Shown piece by piece: positions 1 to 6,369 of a DNA stretch of 11,023 bases. Numbering within the stretch: position 1 is the stretch's first letter; each line of letters begins with the position of its first letter. The DNA is from an uncultured Lachnospiraceae bacterium (GTDB lineage Bacteria > Bacillota > Clostridia > Lachnospirales > Lachnospiraceae). The stretch spans positions 1 through 11,023 of the forward strand of contig CAJUJM010000055.1 in assembly GCA_910586755.1 (NCBI GenBank), written 5' to 3'. The position numbers and the translations under genes are program-made. The notes beneath the pieces were generated by a model. The model made no database searches and was not told where the DNA came from. It saw only the letters and a list, made by a program, of their open reading frames with translations.

Positions 1-826
1 CCAGCTTCTTGCCTTTATATTTGGTGCTGTATGCCCGGCCTGCAACGAAATAATACCAGCCTTCCTCCGTATTCTCTGGATTGGTCAGGTACTGCCAGCC
101 TTCCACTCCGCTGCCGTCCTCTCCGTGATATCTTAAGTCAGTGGCGCCGCCAATGTCTCCGTACTTGGCTGAGGTATGGCTCTCATTATCAATCCAGCCG
201 GTAAGCATACGGCCCTGATCGTCAAAAATATAGGATTTTCCGTCAATTTTTTGCTCTCTGGATACGGACATCTGTCCGGAATTGGAGAAATAATACCACT
301 CCGGCTCACTCCAGCTGTCGGAATTACCGTCCCTCTGATCAATATACTGCCATCCTGTAGCCATCGCGCCGCTGTCTTTAAAGTAATAAAGCTTACCATT
401 TACTTCATGCCATCCGGTCTGCATTTGGCGGCTCTCAAAGTAATATTTGGCTTTGTCAATGGTTCTGAGGCCCTCCTCAACTGCCTTGCCGCTGTCTGTA
501 AAATAATACCACACCATGTCGTTGCCGCCCCAGTCGTCATTGGGGACTTCTTTCCAGGCATTCTTAATCATAGCGCCGGACTCATTTACATAGTAGGTGT
601 CGTCGATCAGCCGGTTGGTAACAATATTACCGCTGCCATCCAGATAGAACCAATTGCCTGAACTGTCCTTGCGCCAAACGTCTGTAGCCTTGGTTCCATC
701 GTTCTCCAGATAGTTCCACTGTCCGTCAGCCCCTGTAACCCAGCCTGCTGCAAATACGCTCATAGCGGCGGCGGCGCTTAAAAATGCCGCTCCGGCCATA
801 GCTGTTAACATCTGCCTCTTTCTCAT
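1..826 (-). CDS. Secreted cell-wall-binding repeat protein, 3' end outside window
   Basis: The first 275 residues are visible and the frame is open to the left edge, so the C-terminus is missing. Residues 1-26 form a Sec signal peptide: basic MRKR, a hydrophobic Ala-rich core, and probable cleavage after SVFA at residue 26. Aromatic/glycine repeats of the choline-binding or CW_binding_1 type follow at once, with units such as GNWFYLDGSGNIVTN, GKLYYFKDSGAMATGWQ and KSYIFDDQGRMLTGW. Some units are stretched by acidic inserts (around residues 94-105, 164-176 and 213-240). Such repeats usually hold exported proteins on teichoic acid or other wall polymers. No enzyme domain precedes them, so any catalytic part would lie beyond the window. 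The start at 826 is fixed by AAGGAGG at 834-840, 7 nt upstream, and by the signal peptide. The gene follows topB but has its own promoter-like region. The family call is strong; the specific role is unknown. Confidence 0.9.
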   Translation of the reverse strand, partial: MRKRQMLTAMAGAAFLSAAAAMSVFAAGWVTGADGQWNYLENDGTKATDVWRKDSSGNWFYLDGSGNIVTNRLIDDTYYVNESGAMIKNAWKEVPNDDWGGNDMVWYYFTDSGKAVEEGLRTIDKAKYYFESRQMQTGWHEVNGKLYYFKDSGAMATGWQYIDQRDGNSDSWSEPEWYYFSNSGQMSVSREQKIDGKSYIFDDQGRMLTGWIDNESHTSAKYGDIGGATDLRYHGEDGSGVEGWQYLTNPENTEEGWYYFVAGRAYSTKYKGKKL

Positions 827-833
827 AAAATTG

Positions 834-840
834 CCTCCTT
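834..840 (-). promoter_or_regulatory. Ribosome binding site of the cell-wall-binding protein
   Basis: Read on the minus strand this is AAGGAGG, a near-perfect anti-Shine-Dalgarno match, followed by a 7-nt spacer (CAATTTT) and ATG at 826-824. It decides the start of the secreted protein over the internal methionines at residues 6 and 10. Confidence 0.85.
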
Positions 841-851
841 TTCCTTACCCA

Positions 852-879
852 GGTATTCCCTTCTCCATTAAGGGTAACC
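852..879 (-). other. Imperfect hairpin in the leader of the cell-wall-binding protein gene
   Basis: The arms CCCTT (870-874 read on minus) and AAGGG (858-862) enclose a 7-nt loop, and GGT/ACC at the outer ends can extend the stem across a small internal bulge. No U-run follows, so it is not a terminator. It lies 12 nt upstream of the Shine-Dalgarno sequence. Any role in mRNA stability or translation is speculative. Confidence 0.3.
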
Positions 880-894
880 ATTCCGCCACACATC

Positions 895-918
895 TTAAAT
901 TTAAAAGGCTCTGCCTTT
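895..918 (-). terminator. Weak stem-loop plus T-rich tail between topB and the cell-wall-binding gene
   Basis: On the minus strand AAAGGC-AGA-GCCTTT forms a 6-bp stem with a 3-nt loop at 918-904, followed by a TTTTAAATTT tract (906-895). This is the shape of a weak intrinsic terminator. It lies 63 nt past the topB stop, so it could end the five-gene transcript. It also lies downstream of the putative promoter at 942-970, so it would sit in that promoter's leader and could act as an attenuator. The stem has only three G-C pairs, so strong termination is unlikely. Confidence 0.4.
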
Positions 919-932
919 GTAAACGGTATTTC

Positions 933-949
933 GTTATACTCACTATAAC
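933..949. promoter_or_regulatory. Palindromic operator candidate over the -10 element
   Basis: GTTATA-ctcac-TATAAC is a perfect inverted repeat with 6-bp arms and a 5-bp centre. It coincides with the probable extended -10 of the cell-wall-binding gene (942-950), where a bound dimeric regulator would block RNA polymerase. No regulator gene lies in the window and the site was not matched to a named family. A chance origin is possible in this AT-rich gap. Confidence 0.4.
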
Positions 950-970
950 ACAATTTTCCAGATTAATCTT
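942..970 (-). promoter_or_regulatory. Putative extended -10 promoter of the cell-wall-binding gene
   Basis: Read on the minus strand, TGTTATAGT (950-942) fits the extended -10 consensus TGnTATAAT with one mismatch in the hexamer. The -35 position for a 17-nt spacer (970-965, AAGATT) is poor, which is common for extended -10 promoters. Transcription would begin near 935 and give a leader of about 110 nt. This is the only promoter-like site in the 154-bp gap between topB and the secreted protein gene; the rest of the gap is AT-rich with two small hairpins. Confidence 0.45.
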
Positions 971-980
971 GAAATAATTC

Positions 981-3251
981 TTACGAAATATTGTCATTTT
1001 CGTTATATTCGTTATTGTTTAGATTAAGTTTTGCAAAAGCATCGGCAAAAGGAGAATTTACAGGCGTTTCTGCTTCTTTTTTCTGCTGGTTCAAATATCG
1101 GGCCACATCCCGTTTGGATACCCCTGCCCCTTCTTTTTTGCGGCGCTCTGTAAAGGAGGACAATTTTTCTTTATAGCCGCAGCGGCAGACGAAGATTTTC
1201 CCTTCCCCGCTTCCCTTTAGATCCATTTTTTTGTGGCATTTGGGACAGCGGGCGTTGGAGGCGCGGGACACTGTCTCCCGATAGCCGCACTCCCGGTCCT
1301 GACACACCAGCATCTGACTGTTTTTTCCGTTTACGGCCAAAAGACGTTTTCCGCAAACCGGACATTTCTTGTTTGTCATATTATCGTGGCGGAAGCTTCC
1401 CTCCCCCGCCTTGATTTCTCCTATCAGAGAATTTGTATAGTCCCGGATATCCTCCATAAACCGATTCCGGCTTTCCTTTCCTCCCGCAATCTCCATAAGG
1501 CGGCGCTCCCACCTGGCCGTAAGCTCCGGGGTCTTTAAATCCTGGGGAACCAAATCCAAAAGCTGTTTTGCCTTGGCGGTAAGATAGATTTCCTGCCCCC
1601 TTTTCTCCAGCAAAAAGGAGTGGAACAGCTTTTCAATAATATCCGCCCGGGTCGCTACCGTTCCTAAACCGCCGGTTTCCCCCAGGGTTTTTACCATAGC
1701 CCTTTTCTCCTTTTCATCCTCCGTCTCCATGTAAGCGGCAGGGTTTTCCATAGCGGCAAGAAGGCTTCCCTCGGTAAAGCGGGCAGGAGGCCTGGTTTTC
1801 CCTTCCGCAAGGGTCAGGGGAACAGGCCGGACAGGCAGCAAAATTTCTCCTTCCTTTAAGGTTTTCAAAGTTTCCGGACGGACGCTTACGGGACTTAACT
1901 CCTCGTCCTCCTTTTCTTCATCCAAAATGCTTTTTCCGTTTTCCTCCTCATAAACCTCTCTCCAGCCTTTTGCGGTTATAACATGGGAGGATGAAACAAA
2001 GAACTCTGCTCCAAGAGATACCGTAATCTTCAGCTCCTGATATTCATAAGGCGGATATAAAACCGCAAGGAAACGGCGGACTACCAGATCATAGATTCTC
2101 CTCTCATCAATGGTCATATGATCCAGTTGGACAAACTGTTCCGTAGGAATGATGGCATGGTGATCCGACACCTTGGCATTGTTGACAAAAGAAGCCTTAG
2201 GGCTGATTTTCTCACCGGCAATCCGGCTGGCCATCTTCCGATAAGGGCCTGTGGCGCAGGCTTTCAGCCGTTCCGGTATAGTAGGAAGAATGTCACTGCT
2301 TAAATACCGGGAATCCGTTCTGGGGTAGGTTAATACTTTATGGTTCTCATAAAGGCGCTGACATAAATTTAAAGTTTCCTTTGCGGAATATTGATACCGG
2401 CGGTTGGCTTCTCGCTGGAGCTCTGTTAAATCGTAGAGCGCTGGAGGCTGGACCGATTTTAAGGTCCGCTTCAGCTCTTTTATCCTGGCCGTCTCTCCGG
2501 AAAGCTCTCTGATAAGAGTTTCTGCCCGGTTCTTGTCAAAGGTTCTCCGGCTTTTTGTCTTTTCATCCTGCCAGATAATCTTCAGTCCCCCATACTCTCC
2601 CCTGATTCCGTAATAGGAGCGGGGAATAAATTCCTTGATTTCCTGCTCTCTTTTGGCAATCATAGCCAGAGTAGGAGTTTGGACCCGTCCGCAGGACAAC
2701 TGGGCATTGTATTTGCATGTCAGCGCCCGGGTGGCGTTGATGCCTACCAGCCAGTCCGCCTCTGCACGGCACATGGCGGCGTCCCCCAGGCTGTCATACT
2801 CCCGGCTGTCTTTTAAATGGGCAAACCCCTCCCGGATAGCTTTGTCAGTAACAGAAGAAATCCACAGCCGTTTGGCAGGCTTATTACAGCCTGCTTTCTT
2901 AAGAATCAGGCGGGCCACCAGCTCCCCTTCTCTCCCTGCATCGGTGGCAATGACAATCTGCCCGATATCCTTTCGGAACAATTGAGTCTTTACCGCACGG
3001 AACTGTCTGGCAGTCTGACGGATAACCGTAAGCCGGAAAGGCTCCGGCATCATGGGGAGAAGATCCAGTCTCCACTCCTTATAGTCATCACTGTACTCTT
3101 CCGGATCTGACAGCTCTACCAAATGGCCCAGGCCCCAGGTCACCACATAATCCTTTCCTTCTATGGCGCCCTCCAGGTTGCGGCTGCAGCCCAATACCCG
3201 GGCAATATCCCGGGCCACGGAGGGCTTTTCCGCTAATACCAATGTTTTCAT
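981..3251 (-). CDS. topB: DNA topoisomerase III (type IA)
   Basis: Cuts one DNA strand through a 5'-phosphotyrosine link, relaxing negative supercoils and decatenating replication and recombination intermediates in the cytoplasm. The 756-residue protein is complete. The TOPRIM domain occupies about residues 1-150, with acidic E8 in VLAEKPSVA and the metal-binding DAGREGE at 104-110. The catalytic tyrosine is Y309 in LTYPRTDSRYL. Further type IA blocks are SDHHAIIPT (362-370), RFTEGSLLAAME (491-502) and GLGTVATRADIIEKL (528-542). Two C-terminal zinc ribbons follow: C630, C633, C650, C655 and C669, C672, C689, C691. A charged, Asn-rich tail closes the protein. A topB-type length with paired ribbons separates it from TopA. 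ATG at 3251 follows GGAG at 3259-3262 by 7 nt. It starts 15 bp after the permease stop, so it is probably cotranscribed. Confidence 0.96.
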   Translation of the reverse strand: MKTLVLAEKPSVARDIARVLGCSRNLEGAIEGKDYVVTWGLGHLVELSDPEEYSDDYKEWRLDLLPMMPEPFRLTVIRQTARQFRAVKTQLFRKDIGQIVIATDAGREGELVARLILKKAGCNKPAKRLWISSVTDKAIREGFAHLKDSREYDSLGDAAMCRAEADWLVGINATRALTCKYNAQLSCGRVQTPTLAMIAKREQEIKEFIPRSYYGIRGEYGGLKIIWQDEKTKSRRTFDKNRAETLIRELSGETARIKELKRTLKSVQPPALYDLTELQREANRRYQYSAKETLNLCQRLYENHKVLTYPRTDSRYLSSDILPTIPERLKACATGPYRKMASRIAGEKISPKASFVNNAKVSDHHAIIPTEQFVQLDHMTIDERRIYDLVVRRFLAVLYPPYEYQELKITVSLGAEFFVSSSHVITAKGWREVYEEENGKSILDEEKEDEELSPVSVRPETLKTLKEGEILLPVRPVPLTLAEGKTRPPARFTEGSLLAAMENPAAYMETEDEKEKRAMVKTLGETGGLGTVATRADIIEKLFHSFLLEKRGQEIYLTAKAKQLLDLVPQDLKTPELTARWERRLMEIAGGKESRNRFMEDIRDYTNSLIGEIKAGEGSFRHDNMTNKKCPVCGKRLLAVNGKNSQMLVCQDRECGYRETVSRASNARCPKCHKKMDLKGSGEGKIFVCRCGYKEKLSSFTERRKKEGAGVSKRDVARYLNQQKKEAETPVNSPFADAFAKLNLNNNEYNENDNIS

Positions 3252-3266
3252 GTGTTTTCTCCAAGC

Positions 3267-4640
3267 TTAAATCAGGACATACTTTAGTACAAAGAGGATT
3301 GCCAGCACATACATGAGAACGCTGATCTTCTTCTCTTTAAAGCGGCCTGTGATTAAATTTAATCCCACATAGGAAATGGTTCCCAAAGCAATTCCCTCAG
3401 AAATACTGTACATAAAAGGCATTGCAATAATGGTGATAAAGCTGGGAATCGCCTCTGTGTAATCGTTAAAATCCACTTTTACGATAGAGGTAAGCATCAT
3501 AAACCCTACGATTACCAACGCCGGAGCCGTTGCAAAGGACGGGATGGCCAGGAAAATCGGGGACAGGAACAGGGACAGGAAAAACAGCAGGGCAGTTACC
3601 ATACTGGTAAGGCCGGTACGGCCGCCTGCGGATACGCCGGCAGAGCTCTCCACAAAGGTAGTGGTAGTAGAAGTTCCCAGCACAGCTCCTACAGAGGTTC
3701 CCACTGCATCTGCCAGCAGAGCCCCCCGGATTTTGGGAAGCTGTCCGTCTTTATCCAGCATATCCGCTTTGGATGCCACGCCGATTAAGGTTCCCAGGGT
3801 ATCAAACATATCTACAAACAGGAAGGCAAACATGATGATAAGAAAATCTCCGGTAAATACCATGGAAAAGTCCATCTGCATAAAGGTAGGCATAACGCTG
3901 GGAACAGAAATCCCGTTTGAAAAGTCCGGAAGCAGGCTGAACCATGCGGTCCCATCAGGAACATAAATCCCCAGAAGCTGGCAGATAATTCCCAATACCC
4001 AGGTAATCACAATCCCCCATAAAATATTGCCCTTTACATTTTTTGCCAACAGCACTGCGGTAATGATAATTCCTATAAGAGCCAGGAGAACCGTAATTCC
4101 TTCTGTCTGAAAGGTTCCCGCTGCCAAAGAGCTTTTAAAGGAAAACATTCCCAGAAGGGTGGAATCGTTGTTTACTACAATTTTTGCATTTTGGAGACCA
4201 ATAAAAGCAATAAACAGGCCAATACCTACCGATACCGCATGCTTTAAATTCATGGGAATGGCGTTAAAAATAGCCTCTCTTACTTTGGTCAATGACAGCA
4301 GAATGAATACCAGGCCTTCCACAAATACGGCGGCCAATGCCATCTGCCAGGTATATCCCATTCCCAGAACTACCGTATAGGCGAAATAAGCGTTAAGTCC
4401 CATTCCGGGAGCCAGAGCAAAAGGATAGTTAGACAGCAGTGCCATAAGACAGGTGGCAAAAAAGGATGCCAGTACAGTGGCCGTAAATACGGCCCCTCTG
4501 TCCATGCCGGACACTGACAGAATGTTGGGGTTGACTGCCAATATATAGGCCATGGTCATAAATGTGGTTACGCCGGCCAAAACTTCTGTCTTTACATCCG
4601 TGCGGTTTTCCTTCAGATGAAACAACTTTTCCATATTCAT
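3267..4640 (-). CDS. NCS2 purine permease, AzgA/PbuG type (hypoxanthine/guanine/adenine uptake)
   Basis: A 457-residue integral membrane protein with about a dozen hydrophobic segments, the normal length for the AzgA-like branch of the NCS2 nucleobase:cation symporters. Branch features are the N-terminal FHLKENRTDVKTEVLAG, the TM3 block APGMGLNAYFAYTVVLG (77-93), VDMFDTLGTLIGVA (276-289) with D277 and D280, and the TM10 block STTTTFVESSAGVSAGGR (324-341) with E331. Acidic residues in the last two regions form the substrate site in this superfamily. It would import purines for salvage. The exact substrate cannot be read from sequence, so no gene symbol is given. ATG at 4640 has AGGAGG at 4649-4654 with 8-nt spacing; the methionine at residue 3 would be 14 nt away and is less likely. 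Only 40 bp separate it from the upstream Hsp70 gene, leaving no room for a purine riboswitch. Confidence 0.93.
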   Translation of the reverse strand: MNMEKLFHLKENRTDVKTEVLAGVTTFMTMAYILAVNPNILSVSGMDRGAVFTATVLASFFATCLMALLSNYPFALAPGMGLNAYFAYTVVLGMGYTWQMALAAVFVEGLVFILLSLTKVREAIFNAIPMNLKHAVSVGIGLFIAFIGLQNAKIVVNNDSTLLGMFSFKSSLAAGTFQTEGITVLLALIGIIITAVLLAKNVKGNILWGIVITWVLGIICQLLGIYVPDGTAWFSLLPDFSNGISVPSVMPTFMQMDFSMVFTGDFLIIMFAFLFVDMFDTLGTLIGVASKADMLDKDGQLPKIRGALLADAVGTSVGAVLGTSTTTTFVESSAGVSAGGRTGLTSMVTALLFFLSLFLSPIFLAIPSFATAPALVIVGFMMLTSIVKVDFNDYTEAIPSFITIIAMPFMYSISEGIALGTISYVGLNLITGRFKEKKISVLMYVLAILFVLKYVLI

Positions 4641-4680
4641 GTTTAATTCCTCCTGTGGTTTGTCGAGCTGTTATGCTTTT

Positions 4681-6369
4681 TTAAAAATCTTCCAGCTCCT
4701 TCAGTTTCTCTTGTAATTCTTCTCTGGCTTCCTGAATCTTTCCTCCGTCGTGGGAGTCCAAGGCGTCCTCAAACCGGCGGATATACTGCTCCAGCACGAT
4801 CCGATCCGTGCCCACACTCTCCTCATAAATCCGATCGCTTCGAAGAAGCAGCAGCTTATTTTCTTCCTTCTCCCTGGGCGGGATCTTTAAATAGGACAAG
4901 GTTTCCAGCCGCTCTGCAATCTCTTCATCGCTCATGCCGTTGTCTTTTCCTTTTATGACAGCTTTTTTCTTCTCTCCTGTGGAAATAACCGTCACCTCCA
5001 CCTCCAGTATGGAATTGATGTCATAGGTGTAGGTCACATCCACCGCTTCCTCTCCTGCCTTATTCTTGGGAACATTGATGGTAAGCTCTCCCAGAAGCAG
5101 ATTGTTTTGTGCAAACCGGCTCTCCCCCTGAAGGACGGAGATGGAAATTTTGCTCTGATCGTCATGAACCGTATAGAACCGTTCTGTCCGGCTGGCAGGA
5201 ATCACCGTGTTGCGCTCAATAATAGGGCAGAAATGGCCTTTCTCAAACTGGCCTCTCCCTCTTGCCACCACCACTTCCGTTCCCAGTGTAAAGGAGCAGA
5301 CATCTGTCAGGATAACCTCTTTTACCTCCTTTCTTCTCTCTTTCATAGCCGCCTGGATAGCAGCGCCCAGGGCCACCGCCTCATCCGGATTAATACTGGT
5401 GTTGGGGAATTTCTTAAACAGGCGGACAATAAAATCTCTTACTATCTGGAATTTTGTCCCTCCGCCTACCAGCACTACCACATCAATATCCGAAAGCTTA
5501 ATATGGGCATCCGAAAGGCTTCGCTGAACCGGCTTGCGGATGCGCTCCAAAAGAGGCTCGCACTCTTTCTCATATTGGGAGTAAGTGATAGTAGCTTCCT
5601 TGTATTCTTCTCCTATAAGGCAGCGCATTACTGCTTCCTTACTCTCGGAAAGCTTCAGCTTGCACTGTTCCGCCTGTTTTCGGATGTGGGCCAGGGTCTT
5701 TCTGTCCAGAGTATTTACATCCAGATTTTGTTCCCCGATAAACCAGCGCTCAATAATCTCGGTAAAATCCTCGCCTCCCAGGTAATTGTCACCTGCCACG
5801 GCCCGGACCTCCAGGATATTCTCATAGAGCTCCAAAATCGATACGTCGAATGTACCTCCTCCCAGGTCAAATACCAAAAAACGGGTGTCCCTGGTTTTCT
5901 CATACAGGCCGTAAGCAATGGCAGCTGCCGTAGGCTCGCTGATAATCCGTTCTACCTTAAAGCCTGCCAGCTCCCCGGCCCGTTTGGTGGCCTTTCTCCT
6001 CTTGTCGTCAAAGTAGGCGGGAACGCTGATTACCGCTTCCGTAACTGGCTCTCCCAAAAAAGCTTCCGCATCTTCTTTCAGCACCTTTAGCACCAAAGCA
6101 GAAAGCTCCTCCGGGGTAAAACTTTTATTCCCCAGTTTATATTTTCGGCCCGTGCCCATGCTGCGTTTAAACACCTCTGCCACAGTATCCGGATACAAAC
6201 TTCTCCGCTCCCTGGCCGTCTCTCCCACGCATACTTCGTCATTTTCATCCACGCTGACAATGGACGGGGTCAGATGTTTTCCTAAGCGGTTGGGAATAAT
6301 TTTAGGGCCGTCCTCGCTGTAATAGGCTGCCAAGCTGTTGGTAGTTCCCAAGTCAATTCCTATTATCAT
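4681..6369 (-). CDS. hscC: HscC-type Hsp70 chaperone
   Basis: An ATP-driven Hsp70 of 562 residues, shorter than DnaK (about 610-640) and close to E. coli HscC (556). From memory, its N-terminal region is very like HscC (IIPNRLGKHLTPSIVS, then VFKRSMG). The nucleotide-binding domain (1 to about 350) has phosphate-1 IDLGTTNS (5-12), K68 in FKR, E145 in SEPTAAA, phosphate-2 FDLGGGTFDVS (167-177) and the adenosine motif VVLVGGGTKF (298-307). The interdomain linker reads EVILTDVCSFTLG (351-363), not the DnaK VLLLDVTPLSLG. The beta-sandwich substrate domain (about 365-475) is followed by a short helical lid ending in coiled coil. Its start overlaps the upstream TPR gene stop as ATGA, with AAAGGAG at 6381-6387, indicating coupled translation. 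HscC of E. coli works with J-proteins DjlB/DjlC; the upstream gene is the likely partner. Clients are unknown. Confidence 0.9.
   Translation of the reverse strand: MIIGIDLGTTNSLAAYYSEDGPKIIPNRLGKHLTPSIVSVDENDEVCVGETARERRSLYPDTVAEVFKRSMGTGRKYKLGNKSFTPEELSALVLKVLKEDAEAFLGEPVTEAVISVPAYFDDKRRKATKRAGELAGFKVERIISEPTAAAIAYGLYEKTRDTRFLVFDLGGGTFDVSILELYENILEVRAVAGDNYLGGEDFTEIIERWFIGEQNLDVNTLDRKTLAHIRKQAEQCKLKLSESKEAVMRCLIGEEYKEATITYSQYEKECEPLLERIRKPVQRSLSDAHIKLSDIDVVVLVGGGTKFQIVRDFIVRLFKKFPNTSINPDEAVALGAAIQAAMKERRKEVKEVILTDVCSFTLGTEVVVARGRGQFEKGHFCPIIERNTVIPASRTERFYTVHDDQSKISISVLQGESRFAQNNLLLGELTINVPKNKAGEEAVDVTYTYDINSILEVEVTVISTGEKKKAVIKGKDNGMSDEEIAERLETLSYLKIPPREKEENKLLLLRSDRIYEESVGTDRIVLEQYIRRFEDALDSHDGGKIQEAREELQEKLKELEDF
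6366..6369 (-). promoter_or_regulatory. ATGA stop/start overlap coupling the TPR and Hsp70 genes
   Basis: On the minus strand the Hsp70 ATG (6369-6367) shares bases with the TPR gene TGA (6368-6366). The Hsp70 Shine-Dalgarno sequence (AAAGGAG, 6381-6387) lies inside the last codons of the TPR gene, 11 nt from the ATG. A terminating ribosome could re-initiate directly, giving matched output of the two proteins. Confidence 0.85.

Noticed and set aside
176..661. Long plus-strand open frame of 161 codons
   Set aside because: It lies wholly antisense to the signal-peptide-bearing cell-wall-binding protein, has no ribosome binding site or recognisable domain, and is explained as a shadow of the repeat gene.
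936..950. Plus-strand ACTCACTATA resembling the core of a T7 RNA polymerase promoter
   Set aside because: It lacks the CG before the core and the GGG start, no phage genes are near, and the bases are explained by the palindrome and extended -10.
726..953. 75-codon minus-strand frame starting in the leader of the secreted protein gene
   Set aside because: It overlaps the true start in another frame, has no ribosome binding site, and its C-terminal part is the out-of-frame signal-peptide coding region.
4641..4680. Possible purine riboswitch before the permease
   Set aside because: The gap is only 40 bp and shows none of the paired-loop aptamer; the Hsp70 gene ends directly before it.
5107..6090. 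327-codon open frame on the plus strand
   Set aside because: It is antisense to the clear Hsp70 nucleotide-binding and substrate domains; composition is Leu/Ser/Cys-rich without a family pattern, and no Shine-Dalgarno sequence fits.
4681..6369. Housekeeping DnaK
   Set aside because: Length, linker, N-terminal signature and the absence of grpE/dnaJ neighbours fit HscC, not DnaK.
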